Positions 18,854 through 29,210 of a stretch of 64,000 nucleotides of DNA are shown piece by piece. The stretch is from Streptococcus infantarius subsp. infantarius ATCC BAA-102 (GTDB taxonomy: Bacteria > Bacillota > Bacilli > Lactobacillales > Streptococcaceae): positions 62,001 through 126,000 of the forward strand of contig NZ_DS572688.1 of NCBI RefSeq assembly GCF_000154985.1. Direction: 5' to 3'. Below the pieces are notes generated by a model that saw only the letters and a program-made list of their open reading frames with translations, was not told the origin of the DNA and did no database searches. How positions within the stretch are numbered: the first letter of the stretch is position 1; each line of letters starts with the position of its first letter. The position numbers and the translations under genes are program-made.

Positions 18854-19498
18854 ATGGACACTTTGTTATTCTTTTTTCTTGGAGCATCGCTTGCTTCATT
18901 TATCGGATTAGTTGTTGATCGTTTTCCGAAGGAATCTATTTTATTTCCTGCTAGTCATTGTAATACCTGTGGTAAACAACTGAGACCGCTAGACATGATT
19001 CCAGTTCTTTCTCAGGTTTTTAACCATTCTCGCTGCCATTTTTGCAAAAGTAAAATTCCTTTATGGTATAGCATTTTTGAATTTGTCTGTGGGCTCGCAA
19101 CTGCTCTTTATTACCACGATATCATAGCTCCATCTAGTCTCTTTATTTTCTTCTTTAGCATGACACTTAGTTTATATGATTTAAAAAAACAGTCCTTTCC
19201 TCTATTAATCTGGTTACTACCCAGTGCTTCTTTACTCCTTTTTCTTCCTCTTAATACGGTAAGTATTATTCTTCTTTTACTTGGGATCATAGCTGAGCTC
19301 TTTGACATAAAAATCGGTAGCGGTGATTTTTTCTACCTAGCCAGTTTGAGTCTTTTTCTTGATTTGGAGAGCATTTTATGGATTGTTGAACTGGGTTCTT
19401 TGGTAGGAATTCTGTATTGCCTTTTTGATAAAAACAAACGCATTCCCTTTGTTCCTGTTCTATTTTTAGGCTATCTTTTAATTATGATTTTTAAGTGA
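18854..19498 (+). CDS. Prepilin peptidase (A24 family, PilD/ComC type)
   Basis: This membrane aspartyl protease cleaves and N-methylates type IV-like (competence pseudo)pilins such as ComGC. The 214 residues begin with a membrane segment and LGASLASFIGLVVDRFPK. The four-Cys zinc motif follows (CNTCGKQ and CHFCKSK). The two catalytic Asp are in SLYDLKKQSFP and IGSGDFFYLA. About seven membrane segments are visible. Full-length for Gram-positive PilD homologues. It is monocistronic and divergent from dpr, with a possible competence promoter just upstream. Confidence 0.92.
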   Translation: MDTLLFFFLGASLASFIGLVVDRFPKESILFPASHCNTCGKQLRPLDMIPVLSQVFNHSRCHFCKSKIPLWYSIFEFVCGLATALYYHDIIAPSSLFIFFFSMTLSLYDLKKQSFPLLIWLLPSASLLLFLPLNTVSIILLLLGIIAELFDIKIGSGDFFYLASLSLFLDLESILWIVELGSLVGILYCLFDKNKRIPFVPVLFLGYLLIMIFK

Positions 19499-19591
19499 AC
19501 TTAATTTTTTTGTTAAATATAGTTAAAAATACTTTATTTTTAAAATTCTTCTGCTATAATAGACCTTAAATAAGAATTTTAGAAAAGAGGG

Positions 19592-20938
19592 ATGCTTTTG
19601 GAAACTATTGTTACTTCTCAAAAATCACTTAGTGAGGTCAATCAAAGTATTGCGGTTCCAAAAAACGCCTCATTTTGGCAAACACTTCTATCTTTTATTG
19701 GACCAGGAGCTTTAGTAGCTGTTGGTTACATGGACCCTGGTAACTGGATTACTAGTGTTGTCGGTGGGGCTACTTATAAATATCTCCTTTTATCAGTTAT
19801 ACTGATATCATCTCTGATTGCGATGCAGTTACAGCAGATGGCGGGAAAATTAGGAATCGTTACAAGAAAGGATTTAGCTCAGACGACTGCTGCTCATTTA
19901 CCTAAGAAACTACGTATTCTTTTATTCATTGTCATTGAATTAGCCTTGATGGCAACAGACTTAGCAGAAGTTATCGGCTCTGGGATTGCGCTCCATTTAC
20001 TATTTGGATGGCCGTTGCTATTTTCCATTTTAATAACTATCTTAGATGTTTTTATTCTCTTATCCTTGATGAAGCTTGGCTTTCGTAAAATTGAAGCTCT
20101 GGTTTCAACCTTGATTGCAACGATTTTGATTATCTTCTTATATCTAGTCTTGTTATCAAAACCAAGTTTCTCAGGTATTTTACATGGCTATATTCCTCAG
20201 CCGTCTATCATAGATTTGCATCAAAGTGGTGTTAATATTAAATTGACACTTGCTTTAGGGATTATTGGTGCAACCGTAATGCCACATAATCTCTATCTTC
20301 ACTCATCCATTTCACAAACACGTAAAGTTGATTATTCCAGTCAATCTTCTATTAAACAAGCGGTTCGTTTTATGACTTGGGATTCTAATATTCAACTAAC
20401 AGTTGCTTTTGTGGTGAACTCACTTCTTCTTATCTTAGGAGCATCACTCTTTTATGGACACGCTAATGACATTAACGCTTTTTCACAAATGTATGATGCC
20501 CTTCAAGATCCAAATATTGCAGGAGCTGTTGCTAGTGCTGCTTTATCAACTCTCTTTGCTATTGCACTTTTAGCTAGCGGACAAAACTCTACCATCACTG
20601 GTACACTAACTGGACAAATTGTCATGGAAGGTTTCTTAAAACTGAGATTACCTCAATGGTTAATCCGACTAGTCACACGCCTAGTTGCCTTAGCTCCAGT
20701 CTTGATTATCGCACTTCTTTACGGTAGTCAAGAAAGTGTCCTTGATCAATTAATTGTTTACTCGCAAGTCTTCCTATCTCTTGCACTTCCTTTCTCTATT
20801 TTCCCTTTGGTGTATTTCACATCAAATCGCAAGATTATGGGAGACTTCGTCAATAGCAAATGGAATTCTATTTTAGGCTACTTAGTAGCAATCATTTTAA
20901 CTGTCTTAAACTTAAAATTAATTATTGATTTGTTTTAA
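19592..20938 (+). CDS. mntH: Nramp-family Mn2+/Fe2+:H+ symporter
   Basis: MntH imports manganese and iron with protons. The 448 residues contain about 11 membrane segments. Signatures are [15 protein letters not shown] in TM1 (metal ligands D and N) and [17 protein letters not shown] in TM6. An extended -10 (TGCTATAAT) sits about 40 bp upstream. ATG at 19592 is given here, but the GAGGG ribosome site touches it. TTG at 19598 would have better spacing, so the first two residues are uncertain. Confidence 0.95.
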   Translation: MLLETIVTSQKSLSEVNQSIAVPKNASFWQTLLSFIGPGALVAVGYMDPGNWITSVVGGATYKYLLLSVILISSLIAMQLQQMAGKLGIVTRKDLAQTTAAHLPKKLRILLFIVIELALMATDLAEVIGSGIALHLLFGWPLLFSILITILDVFILLSLMKLGFRKIEALVSTLIATILIIFLYLVLLSKPSFSGILHGYIPQPSIIDLHQSGVNIKLTLALGIIGATVMPHNLYLHSSISQTRKVDYSSQSSIKQAVRFMTWDSNIQLTVAFVVNSLLLILGASLFYGHANDINAFSQMYDALQDPNIAGAVASAALSTLFAIALLASGQNSTITGTLTGQIVMEGFLKLRLPQWLIRLVTRLVALAPVLIIALLYGSQESVLDQLIVYSQVFLSLALPFSIFPLVYFTSNRKIMGDFVNSKWNSILGYLVAIILTVLNLKLIIDLF

Positions 20939-20939
20939 A

Positions 20940-20973
20940 TATCATAAAAACCACTCAATCGAGTGGTTTTCTT
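20940..20973. terminator. Shared terminator of mntH and trpA
   Basis: AAAACCACTC-AATC-GAGTGGTTTT forms a stem with T-runs both ways. It lies between the convergent mntH and trpA stops. Confidence 0.9.
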
Positions 20974-21756
20974 TTATTTTTGATAATTTGAGCCATATGT
21001 TACAAATGCTGCGACGTCATCTGCTTTACCTCCGTGTAAATCTCGAACAATTTTAGTTCCGACAATGACGCCATCTGACACCTTATTAAAACGCTCGATA
21101 TCAGCTTTTGTTGACACTCCAAATCCTGTTAATACTGGAATGTCAGCAACAGCTTCAAGATTTGCCAAATGTTTATCCAAATCATCACGATAATTACCAG
21201 TTTTACCTGTAACACCGTTGATAGCAACCGCATAGATAAAGCCTTCAGCGTTTTGACACAAAGTTTTCTGACGTTCAATGCCAGTAGTCAAGCTGACCAG
21301 TGGAACAAGGGCAATATCTGTATTATCAAGGTATGGCTTGATAAGATTTTCATGCTCATGTGGCAAGTCAGGAATAATCAAACCTTTAACAGAGGTATTG
21401 GCCAAATCTTTAACAAATTTTTCAATGCCATATTGATAAACAGGATTGATGTAAGTCATAATGACCAAAGGCACTTCGACTGTTTTTTCTTGTAATTTTT
21501 CAACGATTCCTGTCAAATTAACGCCTTTAGCAAGACTTCTTTGACCAGCTAATTCAATAACTGGGCCATCAGCGACGGGGTCAGACCATGGAATCCCCAC
21601 TTCAATGGCAGAAGCTCCGCTATTTTCCAATAAATCAATCGTCTCAAATAAACCATCAAGACCTTTATCATGGTCACCTGCCATGATGTAAGGAACAAAA
21701 ATTCCTTTGCCGCTAGCTTTAATCTTTTGAAGATGTTTTGTAAGTGTCTTAGTCAT
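20974..21756 (-). CDS. trpA: Tryptophan synthase alpha chain
   Basis: TrpA cleaves indole-3-glycerol phosphate to indole and GAP, passing indole to TrpB. The 260-residue TIM barrel has the catalytic Glu in [18 protein letters not shown] with the Asp following, and [15 protein letters not shown]. The phosphate-binding loops are [12 protein letters not shown] and [12 protein letters not shown]. Last gene of trpEGDCFBA, 3 bp after trpB. Confidence 0.97.
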   Translation of the reverse strand: MTKTLTKHLQKIKASGKGIFVPYIMAGDHDKGLDGLFETIDLLENSGASAIEVGIPWSDPVADGPVIELAGQRSLAKGVNLTGIVEKLQEKTVEVPLVIMTYINPVYQYGIEKFVKDLANTSVKGLIIPDLPHEHENLIKPYLDNTDIALVPLVSLTTGIERQKTLCQNAEGFIYAVAINGVTGKTGNYRDDLDKHLANLEAVADIPVLTGFGVSTKADIERFNKVSDGVIVGTKIVRDLHGGKADDVAAFVTYGSNYQK

Positions 21757-21759
21757 CGT

Positions 21760-22962
21760 TTACTTCCCTTCTGCTTCCAAACGTTCTTTTACTTGAACAA
21801 CATCCTTATCTCCACGTCCTGATAGACAAACAATAATTGATTTGTCTGGGCCAAGTTCTTTAGCCACTTTTTGAGTAAGGGCAACGGCATGACTTGATTC
21901 AAGCGCTGGGATAATCCCTTCAAGTCGTGACAAAAGCATAAATGCTTCAAGTGCTTCTTTATCCGTAATTGAATCATAGGTTGCACGGCCGATATCTTGG
22001 AAGTGACAGTGTTCAGGACCAACCCCAGGATAATCAAGACCTGCTGAAATTGAGAAAGCTTCCATGATTTGTCCGTGACGGTCTTGGAGAACATTCATCA
22101 AAGCTCCATGCAAGATGCCTGGACGACCTTTGACAAAAGTTGCTGCGTGTTCTTCAGTATCAAGACCATGTCCTGCAGCTTCTGCACCATAAAGGGCAAC
22201 AGATTCATCTTCAACAAATGGATAAAAGAGTCCGATTGCATTTGAGCCACCACCGATACAAGCTAGAACAGCATCTGGTAGTTTACCACCTGAGATTTCT
22301 GCGTATTGTTTTTTAGCTTCTTTACCAATAACTGATTGGAAGTCACGTACGATTTCAGGAAATGGTGCAGGTCCAAGTGCTGACCCCATAATATAGTGAG
22401 TATCTTCGATATTTGCTACCCACGCGCGAAGAGCTGCATTAACAGCGTCTTTCAAAACACGTGAACCATCTGTGACAGCGTGTACTTTAGCACCGAGCAG
22501 CTCCATACGAAAAACATTGAGGGCTTGACGTTTGACATCTTCTTCACCCATGTAAATAGTACATTCCATGTCAAAAAGTGCAGCTGCTGTAGCTGTTGCC
22601 ACACCGTGTTGACCAGCTCCAGTTTCGGCAATGATTTTCTTTTTACCCATGCGTTTTGCAAGGAGAACTTGACCAAGGGCGTTGTTGATTTTGTGAGCAC
22701 CAGTGTGGTTAAGGTCTTCACGTTTAAGGTAAATCTTAGCACCACCGATATGCTTAGTTAAGCGCTCTGCGTAATAAAGCGGTGTTTCACGTCCAACATA
22801 GTTTTTAAGTAGTTCATCAAGTTCTACTTGAAAACTTGGGTCAGCTTTTGCTTCGCGGTAAGCTTTATCAAGTTCGATAACGGCTGTCATCAGCGTTTCA
22901 GGGACAAACTGTCCACCGAATTTTCCATAAAATCCATTAATATCTGGTTGGTTATAGCTCAT
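21760..22962 (-). CDS. trpB: Tryptophan synthase beta chain
   Basis: The PLP enzyme TrpB condenses indole with serine. In 400 residues it shows the PLP lysine motif [19 protein letters not shown], the active-site [18 protein letters not shown] and the phosphate-binding [16 protein letters not shown]. Its start overlaps the trpF stop by 4 nt, suggesting coupling. Standard length. Confidence 0.98.
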   Translation of the reverse strand: MSYNQPDINGFYGKFGGQFVPETLMTAVIELDKAYREAKADPSFQVELDELLKNYVGRETPLYYAERLTKHIGGAKIYLKREDLNHTGAHKINNALGQVLLAKRMGKKKIIAETGAGQHGVATATAAALFDMECTIYMGEEDVKRQALNVFRMELLGAKVHAVTDGSRVLKDAVNAALRAWVANIEDTHYIMGSALGPAPFPEIVRDFQSVIGKEAKKQYAEISGGKLPDAVLACIGGGSNAIGLFYPFVEDESVALYGAEAAGHGLDTEEHAATFVKGRPGILHGALMNVLQDRHGQIMEAFSISAGLDYPGVGPEHCHFQDIGRATYDSITDKEALEAFMLLSRLEGIIPALESSHAVALTQKVAKELGPDKSIIVCLSGRGDKDVVQVKERLEAEGK

Positions 22963-23540
22963 TTTTTCACACTTTCTATAAATCTCATAATCTTCAATAA
23001 ATCTTTTTTACCATCCGTCTCAACACCAGAAGAAACATCAACAGCGCAGGGTCGAAAGAAAGTTATAGCTTGTCCGACATTATCGACAGTTAATCCACCG
23101 GCTAAAAAATATGGCTTTCTAATTTTAGTATCTTTTAGCAATTCCCAATCAAATGTCTTTCCGGAACCAGCTAGGGGGGCGTCAAATAATAGAAAATCCG
23201 CTTTAGTGTGAATTTCTTCCAGTGTTTTTTGGACAGGAATGGCACGAATACTTGGAACTCCAATTTTTTCAAAGTCCTCATCAGCAAACTCACCATGAAT
23301 TTGCACAAGATCAAGAGGTACTTGGCTAATAGCTTCTTGAAGCTCCAAGAGGGTCGGACTTACAAAAACACCCACTTTTTGGACAGTTTCTGGAATCAGC
23401 TGAGCTAAATGGCTAGCTTGTTTTATGCCAACTTGACGTTTACTTTTAGCAAAGACGAAACCAATATAATCAGCTCCGCTTTTAACCGCTTGTTCAACAG
23501 CTTCTTTGGTTGAAAGTCCGCAAATTTTAACCTTTGTCAA
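22959..23540 (-). CDS. trpF: Phosphoribosylanthranilate isomerase
   Basis: TrpF converts phosphoribosylanthranilate to CdRP by an Amadori rearrangement. The 193 residues start [18 protein letters not shown], with the catalytic Cys in KICGL. The general acid Asp is in [20 protein letters not shown], and the phosphate-binding AGGLTVDNV and [14 protein letters not shown] follow. It overlaps trpC by 14 nt and trpB by 4 nt. Confidence 0.96.
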   Translation of the reverse strand: MTKVKICGLSTKEAVEQAVKSGADYIGFVFAKSKRQVGIKQASHLAQLIPETVQKVGVFVSPTLLELQEAISQVPLDLVQIHGEFADEDFEKIGVPSIRAIPVQKTLEEIHTKADFLLFDAPLAGSGKTFDWELLKDTKIRKPYFLAGGLTVDNVGQAITFFRPCAVDVSSGVETDGKKDLLKIMRFIESVKK

Positions 23541-24294
23541 TTTGCAACTCCTTCACTTTCTCGGCTACATTTTCAGCGGTCATTAAAGCCGTACCAACTA
23601 AAATACCATTGAAAAACGGAGCAACGAGCTCAGCATCTTCTTTAGTAAAAATCGCTGACTCTGAAACATAAACTGGACCTTCTTTAAAATATGTTGATAG
23701 CTCCAAGCTTGTATTGATATCCGTTTCAAAGGTCACCAAGTTACGATTGTTAACTCCGATAATCTTAGCACCAATGCGATGAGCCACTTCCAACTCTGCT
23801 AAGTTATGCGTTTCAAGCAGAACTTCTAGTCCTAATCCTGTTGCAAAGTCATAAAGTTCTTTCAAACGCGTCTCAGAAAGAGCTGCCACAATCAGTAAAA
23901 TAACAGTTGCTCCTGCATTTCGACTACGAATAATCTGTTTTTCATCGATGATAAAATCTTTTGCCAAGGTTGGAATTTTTACTTGATTTGAAATCTGACG
24001 AAGATAATCAATGTCCCCCTTGAAAAAGAAAAGGTCTGTCAAAACAGAAATCATCACAGCACCGCTATCTTGGTAAATTTTGGCTTGCTTAACAATATCA
24101 ACTTCGAGATTAATGTCACCAAGACTGGGACTGGCTTTTTTTACCTCAGCGATAATTTGCAGCTTATTCGCATTATTTTTTAGGTAATCGTAGAGCTTAT
24201 AAGTCTCACGAAGAGGTTGCAGTGGCTCAAGTTCTAGAGAGGCAACTTCTTTTTCTTTTTGCTTTAAAATGGTTGGTAAAAATTCTTTACTCAT
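23527..24294 (-). CDS. trpC: Indole-3-glycerol phosphate synthase
   Basis: TrpC cyclises CdRP to indole-3-glycerol phosphate. The 255-residue TIM barrel has the N-terminal [16 protein letters not shown], catalytic residues in [15 protein letters not shown] and [12 protein letters not shown], and the C-terminal [15 protein letters not shown] and [12 protein letters not shown]. It overlaps trpD by 4 nt and trpF by 14 nt. Separate TrpC and TrpF, not fused. Confidence 0.97.
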   Translation of the reverse strand: MSKEFLPTILKQKEKEVASLELEPLQPLRETYKLYDYLKNNANKLQIIAEVKKASPSLGDINLEVDIVKQAKIYQDSGAVMISVLTDLFFFKGDIDYLRQISNQVKIPTLAKDFIIDEKQIIRSRNAGATVILLIVAALSETRLKELYDFATGLGLEVLLETHNLAELEVAHRIGAKIIGVNNRNLVTFETDINTSLELSTYFKEGPVYVSESAIFTKEDAELVAPFFNGILVGTALMTAENVAEKVKELQIDKG

Positions 24295-25295
24295 ACTTGT
24301 ACCTCTTGCAATTGGTGAAGTTTAGCAAGAGCAGAACCATCCGCGATTAATTGGCGAGCAAGGTCAATCCCTTCTGCTAGACTATCAACTTTACCGTTAG
24401 CATAAAAGCCAAGACCAGCATTTAGCACGGTTGTTTCAAGATAAGGGGTAGCCTGATTTTCAAGAACGCTGACTAAAATATCTGTATTTTGCTTAGCATC
24501 TCCACCAACAATGTCATCTAACTCAACTCTTGGCATGCCAAGGTCTTTGTAAGTAAAGCTGTGTTGAGTGATTTGACCGTCTTCTAACAATGTATAAGTA
24601 TTTTTACCGTAAAGAGCTGCTTCATCCATGTTATTTGGACCTGTGACAATAATGGCACGTTTGCGTCCGAGTTTTTGCATGACTTGCGCTGCTGTTTCTT
24701 GGAAGTCTGCCCGATACAAGCCCATCAACTGCGTTTCAAGGTCAAGCGGATTTGCCAAAGGACCAACGATATTCATAATAGTTGGAATTCCAAGTGTTTT
24801 ACGTGCGGGACCAATAAAACGCATGGCTGGGTGCATGGTTTGTGCAAAGATAAAAGCAAGTCCAACTTCATCAAGAGCTTTTGATAATGTTGCTGGTGAA
24901 GCAGCAATATTAATGCCTAGCGCTTCAAGAACATCAGCAGAACCTGATTTTGATGACACCGAACGATTACCACCTTTGGCAATACGAATACCACCTGCTG
25001 CTAAAATAAAGCAAGCTGTTGTTGAAATGTTAAAGCTATAAGACTGGTCACCACCTGTTCCGCAGTTACACATAGCATCCCCAAAATCCTGTGGTAAATC
25101 GACAGCGTGACTTTTAAGAGCTCGTACAATACCAGTAATCTCAGAAGGTGTTTCACCTTTCACTTTGAGTCCCATCAAAAAGGCAGCAATCTCACTTTCT
25201 GAAATCGAGTTATTTAAGATACTATCAAATAAACTTTCAACTTGTTCTTCCGATAAATCTTCCTTATTTGCAATTTGGTTAAAGAGTTCTTTCAT
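24291..25295 (-). CDS. trpD: Anthranilate phosphoribosyltransferase
   Basis: TrpD joins anthranilate to PRPP. The 334 residues have an N-terminal helical domain, then the PRPP-binding CGTGGDQSYSFNISTTACF and KGGNRSVSSKSGSADVLEAL. The anthranilate site HPAMRFIGPARKTLGIPTI follows. It is a stand-alone protein with no fused TrpG domain. It overlaps trpC by 4 nt. Confidence 0.97.
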   Translation of the reverse strand: MKELFNQIANKEDLSEEQVESLFDSILNNSISESEIAAFLMGLKVKGETPSEITGIVRALKSHAVDLPQDFGDAMCNCGTGGDQSYSFNISTTACFILAAGGIRIAKGGNRSVSSKSGSADVLEALGINIAASPATLSKALDEVGLAFIFAQTMHPAMRFIGPARKTLGIPTIMNIVGPLANPLDLETQLMGLYRADFQETAAQVMQKLGRKRAIIVTGPNNMDEAALYGKNTYTLLEDGQITQHSFTYKDLGMPRVELDDIVGGDAKQNTDILVSVLENQATPYLETTVLNAGLGFYANGKVDSLAEGIDLARQLIADGSALAKLHQLQEVQV

Positions 25296-25310
25296 TGTCC
25301 ATCCCTCGCT

Positions 25311-25880
25311 TTACTTTTCAACAACTAATCGTACAAAATTTTCAATCATTTTAAGCCCATCTGGTGACCCAATACTTTCTGGGTGAAATTGAAGGCCATA
25401 AATCGGTAACTGTTTATGCTGGATAGCCATGATTTCTTGATCATCGGTCGTTTTGGCGGTTACCTCAAAATCATCTGGCATGTCTGTCACCACAATTGAG
25501 TGATAACGCATAATTGGCATATTTCTGGCAAGCCCAGCAAAAATAGGTGATTGACTGAGAACATCAATATCACTTTGCTTGCCGTGCATGACATTTTTAG
25601 CTAAACCAAGCTTACCACCAAAACTTTCAGCAATCGCTTGATGCCCCAGACAAATTCCTAGCATTGGCTTTTTCCCAGCAAATTTCTGAATCATTTCTTC
25701 TAATTTTCCAGCGTCAGCCGGCCAACCTGGACCCGGTGATAAAACAATAGCAGATGCTTCTTTGGCTGCTTTTTCTAATGCGTCAGCATCATTTCGCAAG
25801 ACCTTAACTTCGGCAAAAGTCCCAAGGTATTGCGCTAGGTTATAGGTAAAAGAATCGTAATTATCAATTAATAAAATCAT
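25311..25880 (-). CDS. trpG: Anthranilate synthase component II (glutamine amidotransferase)
   Basis: TrpG hydrolyses glutamine to supply ammonia to TrpE. The 189-residue class I GATase shows LLIDNYDSFTYNLAQYLG, the oxyanion region VLSPGPGWP, the catalytic Cys in MLGICLGHQAIAESFGGKL and His/Glu in GLQFHPESIGS. Its start overlaps the trpE stop by 4 nt. A shared role with folate PabA is possible but no pab gene is nearby. Confidence 0.95.
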   Translation of the reverse strand: MILLIDNYDSFTYNLAQYLGTFAEVKVLRNDADALEKAAKEASAIVLSPGPGWPADAGKLEEMIQKFAGKKPMLGICLGHQAIAESFGGKLGLAKNVMHGKQSDIDVLSQSPIFAGLARNMPIMRYHSIVVTDMPDDFEVTAKTTDDQEIMAIQHKQLPIYGLQFHPESIGSPDGLKMIENFVRLVVEK

Positions 25881-27232
25881 TTGCTATCCCCTATCCGTGT
25901 CATGGCTTTGGCTTTATTGATGGTTTCGTAAAATTCGTTTTCTGGTACACTGTCGTAAACAATACCTGCTCCTGCTTGAACATAAGCTTTTTGATTTTTG
26001 AGAATCATAGTGCGAATGGCAATGGCAAAATCCATATCTCCAGTTGCCGAAAGATAACCAATTGCACCAGCGTAGACGCCGCGTTTTTCACGTTCTAATT
26101 CATAGATACGTTTCATCGCACGAATTTTTGGTGCGCCAGAGACTGTACCAGCTGGCAATGTTGTTTTTAAGGCATCAATACTTTGAACACCTGGTAACAG
26201 TTGCCCTTTAACCACACTGGTCAAATGCATGACATAGCGGAAATACTCCACTTCCATATATTTGGTTACTTTGACCGTACCATTTTGAGAAATTCTTCCA
26301 ATATCATTTCGTCCTAAATCAACTAACATGCGATGTTCAGCTGTTTCTTTGATATCAACTTGCAAGTCTTTAACTAGCGCAGCATCCTCAGCATCATCAC
26401 TACCTCTTGGACGAGTTCCTGCAATTGGATTAGTGGTCACTTCACCATTTTTCACAGAAACCAGACTTTCTGGACTTGCGCCAATAATCTGATAGTCACC
26501 AAAATCATAGAAATAAAGATAATTTGATGGATTAGTCACACGCAAATTACGATAATAATCAAGCGGGTCTCCATCAAATGGACTTGAGAAACCTTGGCTC
26601 AACACACATTGGAACATATCCCCTTGTCGAATCAATTGCTTGGCTGTATCAACCATGCTTTCAAATTTTTCTTTTTCAATGTGGTGTTTAAACTCAAGAG
26701 AATGCAATTCCTGTGGTGAAAATTCGTTTGGCGCTTGCGTCTGCAAATCTTTCACTACCTTACCAAGTGCTTGACGTGTCGCATCGTTGTCACGATGGCT
26801 GTAGATGTTATCTTCAACCACGTAAACTTTTTCAGTTTTATGGTCAAAAATCAAATAAGATTCATAAACAAAGAAATGCATATCTGGCGTTCCAATAGTA
26901 TCTTCTGGAATCTCACCGATATTTTCATAAAGACTAATCATGTCATAACCAACAAAACCAATCGCGCCACCACCAAAAGGCGAATCAGTAGCTTCTCCTT
27001 TGACCGTTACGTGATTAAGATAGTCTAGTGGATCACCAGCAATCACTTGACCATTTTCGGTTAACTCGCCATTTTCATATTTGATTTCAAAGACTGGGTT
27101 ATATGCCACGATTGAAAAACGTGCATTTTCTTTTTCTCGTGGAATTGATTCAAGAATAACTTTGTGCTCACCCTGAACTCGCATATAAGCAAGAATAGGT
27201 GTTAAAGTATCAGCAGTTAGAATTTTTCGCAT
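25877..27232 (-). CDS. trpE: Anthranilate synthase component I
   Basis: TrpE converts chorismate to anthranilate using TrpG-derived ammonia. The 451 residues include the N-terminal domain with LESIPREKENARFSIVAYNP (Trp feedback region) and FGGGAIGFVGYD. The chorismate-binding core follows: QCVLSQGF, PIAGTRPRG, MLVDLGRNDIGR, GTVSGAPKIRAM and QAGAGIVYDSVPENE. It is first in the operon, behind two T-boxes and a short leader ORF. Confidence 0.97.
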   Translation of the reverse strand: MRKILTADTLTPILAYMRVQGEHKVILESIPREKENARFSIVAYNPVFEIKYENGELTENGQVIAGDPLDYLNHVTVKGEATDSPFGGGAIGFVGYDMISLYENIGEIPEDTIGTPDMHFFVYESYLIFDHKTEKVYVVEDNIYSHRDNDATRQALGKVVKDLQTQAPNEFSPQELHSLEFKHHIEKEKFESMVDTAKQLIRQGDMFQCVLSQGFSSPFDGDPLDYYRNLRVTNPSNYLYFYDFGDYQIIGASPESLVSVKNGEVTTNPIAGTRPRGSDDAEDAALVKDLQVDIKETAEHRMLVDLGRNDIGRISQNGTVKVTKYMEVEYFRYVMHLTSVVKGQLLPGVQSIDALKTTLPAGTVSGAPKIRAMKRIYELEREKRGVYAGAIGYLSATGDMDFAIAIRTMILKNQKAYVQAGAGIVYDSVPENEFYETINKAKAMTRIGDSK

Positions 27233-27280
27233 GTTATGTCCTCTCTACATGAATTTTTAATGGTGATTAATTTTTTAATT

Positions 27281-27319
27281 CTAGCAGCTACTTCGCCAGC
27301 CTTTATCTCTTCTTCTCAT
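27281..27319 (-). CDS. Putative 12-residue leader peptide with one Trp
   Basis: After the second T-box terminator, a strong ribosome site (GGGAGG, 5 nt spacing) precedes ATG at 27319. The ORF reads MRRRDKGWRSSC and stops at TAG. The single Trp codon is at 27296-27298. It lies 48 nt before trpE. It could be a Trp-sensing leader or a translation-coupling ORF. No alternative terminator pair around it was resolved, so its role is open. Confidence 0.5.
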   Translation of the reverse strand: MRRRDKGWRSSC

Positions 27320-27331
27320 GATTTCCTCCCA

Positions 27332-27553
27332 ATTAAACAAAAATCCCCACACAGAAAAAACCTTCTGTGTGAGGGCGTCTAATGATAGCGCGGTGCCACC
27401 TCAATTTAACGGAAATATATACTCCGTCATCTCTATCTCCTCTAACAAGGAGCTGCACGATAAGGGGTGCCTACCCTGAGACTTACCACTGACAACTAGT
27501 GTTTATCTCACCTGTATCTTGAAATCTTTTTCACTTCCACTTAATTCACTAAA
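27332..27553 (-). promoter_or_regulatory. T-box leader 2 (proximal), short Stem I
   Basis: The T-box motif TGAGGTGGCACCGCG lies at 27388-27402. The terminator is at 27337-27376 (CCTCACACAG/CTGTGTGGGG with TTTTT). Its 3' half is nearly identical to that of T-box 1, including GGCACCCCTTATCGTGCAGC. The region before it is only about 70 nt, half that of T-box 1, and lacks an evident AGTA loop-E motif. A TGG sits near 27488-27490 inside a small hairpin. It may be a shortened or decaying copy. Confidence 0.85.
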
Positions 27554-27554
27554 C

Positions 27555-27820
27555 AAAAAACCTCACACAGAAAAAACTTCTGTGCGAGGACGTCCAATGT
27601 ATAGCGCGGTGCCACCTCAACTTAACGGAAATACTCTAATCCGCTATCTCTATCTCCTCTAACAAGGAGCTGCACGATAAGGGGTGCCTACCTGAAAAAT
27701 ATTTCTTATCTTCAATAATATACCATCAGCCCAATTTCACAACCACCTGCTACTCGTTCACAGTAACCACGAGCTCCCTGTAAGCAAATCCTTGCTACTA
27801 TCTGATTGGTTACCATTATA
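27555..27820 (-). promoter_or_regulatory. T-box leader 1 (distal), Trp specifier
   Basis: A full T-box is visible. Stem I has an AGTA loop-E strand and, opposite it, GAA followed by TGG (specifier, 27731-27733). The antiterminator T-box TGAGGTGGCACCGCG is at 27605-27619. The terminator CCTCGCACAG/CTGTGTGAGG plus TTTTTT is at 27555-27589. TGG matches the trp operon it precedes. Confidence 0.92.
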
Positions 27821-27843
27821 AACACCTGATTTTGACTTGTCAA
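27815..27843 (-). promoter_or_regulatory. trp operon promoter
   Basis: A consensus sigma-A promoter is present: TTGACA (27838-27843), 17-bp spacer, TATAAT (27815-27820). It lies directly upstream of the first T-box. Confidence 0.85.
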
Positions 27844-27905
27844 GTATTTTTTATGAATTTTCTAAAAATTCAACATTTTTTATTGTTTTGTTGATTTAAT
27901 TAAAA

Positions 27906-27958
27906 AATCTCTAAGTTTTTCCTAGCAAGAACGCTAAGTCAAACTCAGAGATTTAGAA
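27906..27958 (-). terminator. Terminator of the 27960-29117 gene
   Basis: AAATCTCTGAGTTT pairs imperfectly with AAACTTAGAGATTT around an inner hairpin (CTTAGC/GCTAGG), followed by TTTTTT. It starts just after the gene's stop. Confidence 0.75.
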
Positions 27959-27959
27959 T

Positions 27960-29117
27960 TTATTCAAGGGTTAAAGTGATTTCTTTTGTTTCAGGGGATA
28001 AGAGTCCTTCTAAATGGGTGATTAATCGAATCAACCAAGCAAAAGCAAGTAAGAAGGCACTCAATTCAAAAGCTGTTAAAGATAAGTAATGAATACCCTG
28101 AAAGGCGATTTCTAATCCAACCAACATGCCACAAATAGCATAAGACATAATCAAGAAATCTCGCGTTACTTCTGGCAAAAGCCATTTAACACTGATAATT
28201 AAGGCAATGATAATCAAAACCAGATACCCTGCTACTCTGGTATGCAAGAGATGTGAGCTAGCGTCATTCGGGAAAAAGCCAACTGCTCCCAAATCAATCC
28301 CTAAGATGGTCAACATGATACGTATAGCTCTTAATTTCCAGTTTTTACCATATTTTTCACCTAAAGCGACAAACAAGTAATCCACCAAAGCAACCAAAAC
28401 TAAGGCTGACAAAATCAAAGTCAGATTAAATTGCCAACTGTCCTTAGCAGCTTGTGTTCCCAAAAAGCTTAAGTTGAAATGCCACCACTGCAAAGATCGA
28501 TTCGTCGCCATTGCGACAAAGACACCACTGACCATAATCACTGTAAAAACAGTTGTCAACCAAGTTGCCCTAATCATCTCTGCTATTTGCCCCCAAAAAA
28601 GACTGACCGCATAGATTGATGCACCTAAAATCAAACTCGAAGTTAACTTGTCAAAAGAAGCACCCGTGAAAATCTGCTCCAGCAGCCAACCAAAGCCGAG
28701 AAGAGCTAACAGTAAAATCACTGCAAACGAGGCAACAATAACAGGAAGCATGCGCCAAAAAACTCGTGCTTTGATGCCACCAAGAAAGACTGTCTGGTTG
28801 CGAATGAGCGTTGTTGTAAAAATGGTCATTCCAAGTATCCCACCAAAACCAATCAAGAATGTAATAATAGAATAATCTCCAACCAACAAAATCTGATCCA
28901 TCTTCTGAATAGAACTCACTGCATAAAATAAGACACATAAAATGACAGTTGATAAAATTAAAACCCAGCTTGATAAACGTCCTTGTTTTGGTTTTCCCTC
29001 TTTTTGAAGAACCAATTTATCATTGTATAATTCAGCTTTTAATTGCTGTCCTTTACTCAGATTTAACTGATCGACAACTGCCTGATCTAGCACAATACTT
29101 AATTTTTTATTTTCCAT
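27960..29117 (-). CDS. Polytopic membrane protein with AbrB-like N-terminus
   Basis: Function unknown. The first 40 residues (LSIVLDQAVVDQLNLSKGQQ, then LKAELYNDKLVL) resemble a SpoVT/AbrB-type swapped-hairpin fold. About ten membrane segments follow. The C-terminal part has GAVGFFPND and HTRVAGYLVLIIIALIISVK, reminiscent of the DUF998 family. The 385 residues look complete. It follows the two-component system operon after a terminator and may be co-regulated, but no shared operon is proven. Confidence 0.6.
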   Translation of the reverse strand: MENKKLSIVLDQAVVDQLNLSKGQQLKAELYNDKLVLQKEGKPKQGRLSSWVLILSTVILCVLFYAVSSIQKMDQILLVGDYSIITFLIGFGGILGMTIFTTTLIRNQTVFLGGIKARVFWRMLPVIVASFAVILLLALLGFGWLLEQIFTGASFDKLTSSLILGASIYAVSLFWGQIAEMIRATWLTTVFTVIMVSGVFVAMATNRSLQWWHFNLSFLGTQAAKDSWQFNLTLILSALVLVALVDYLFVALGEKYGKNWKLRAIRIMLTILGIDLGAVGFFPNDASSHLLHTRVAGYLVLIIIALIISVKWLLPEVTRDFLIMSYAICGMLVGLEIAFQGIHYLSLTAFELSAFLLAFAWLIRLITHLEGLLSPETKEITLTLE

Positions 29118-29210
29118 ACCTTCATTATATTATGCTAATGAAATCTTGTAAAACAGGAACTGTAAACAAAATGTCAAAAATCAGAAATCGTTTTTTAATT
29201 AAGGAAAATA

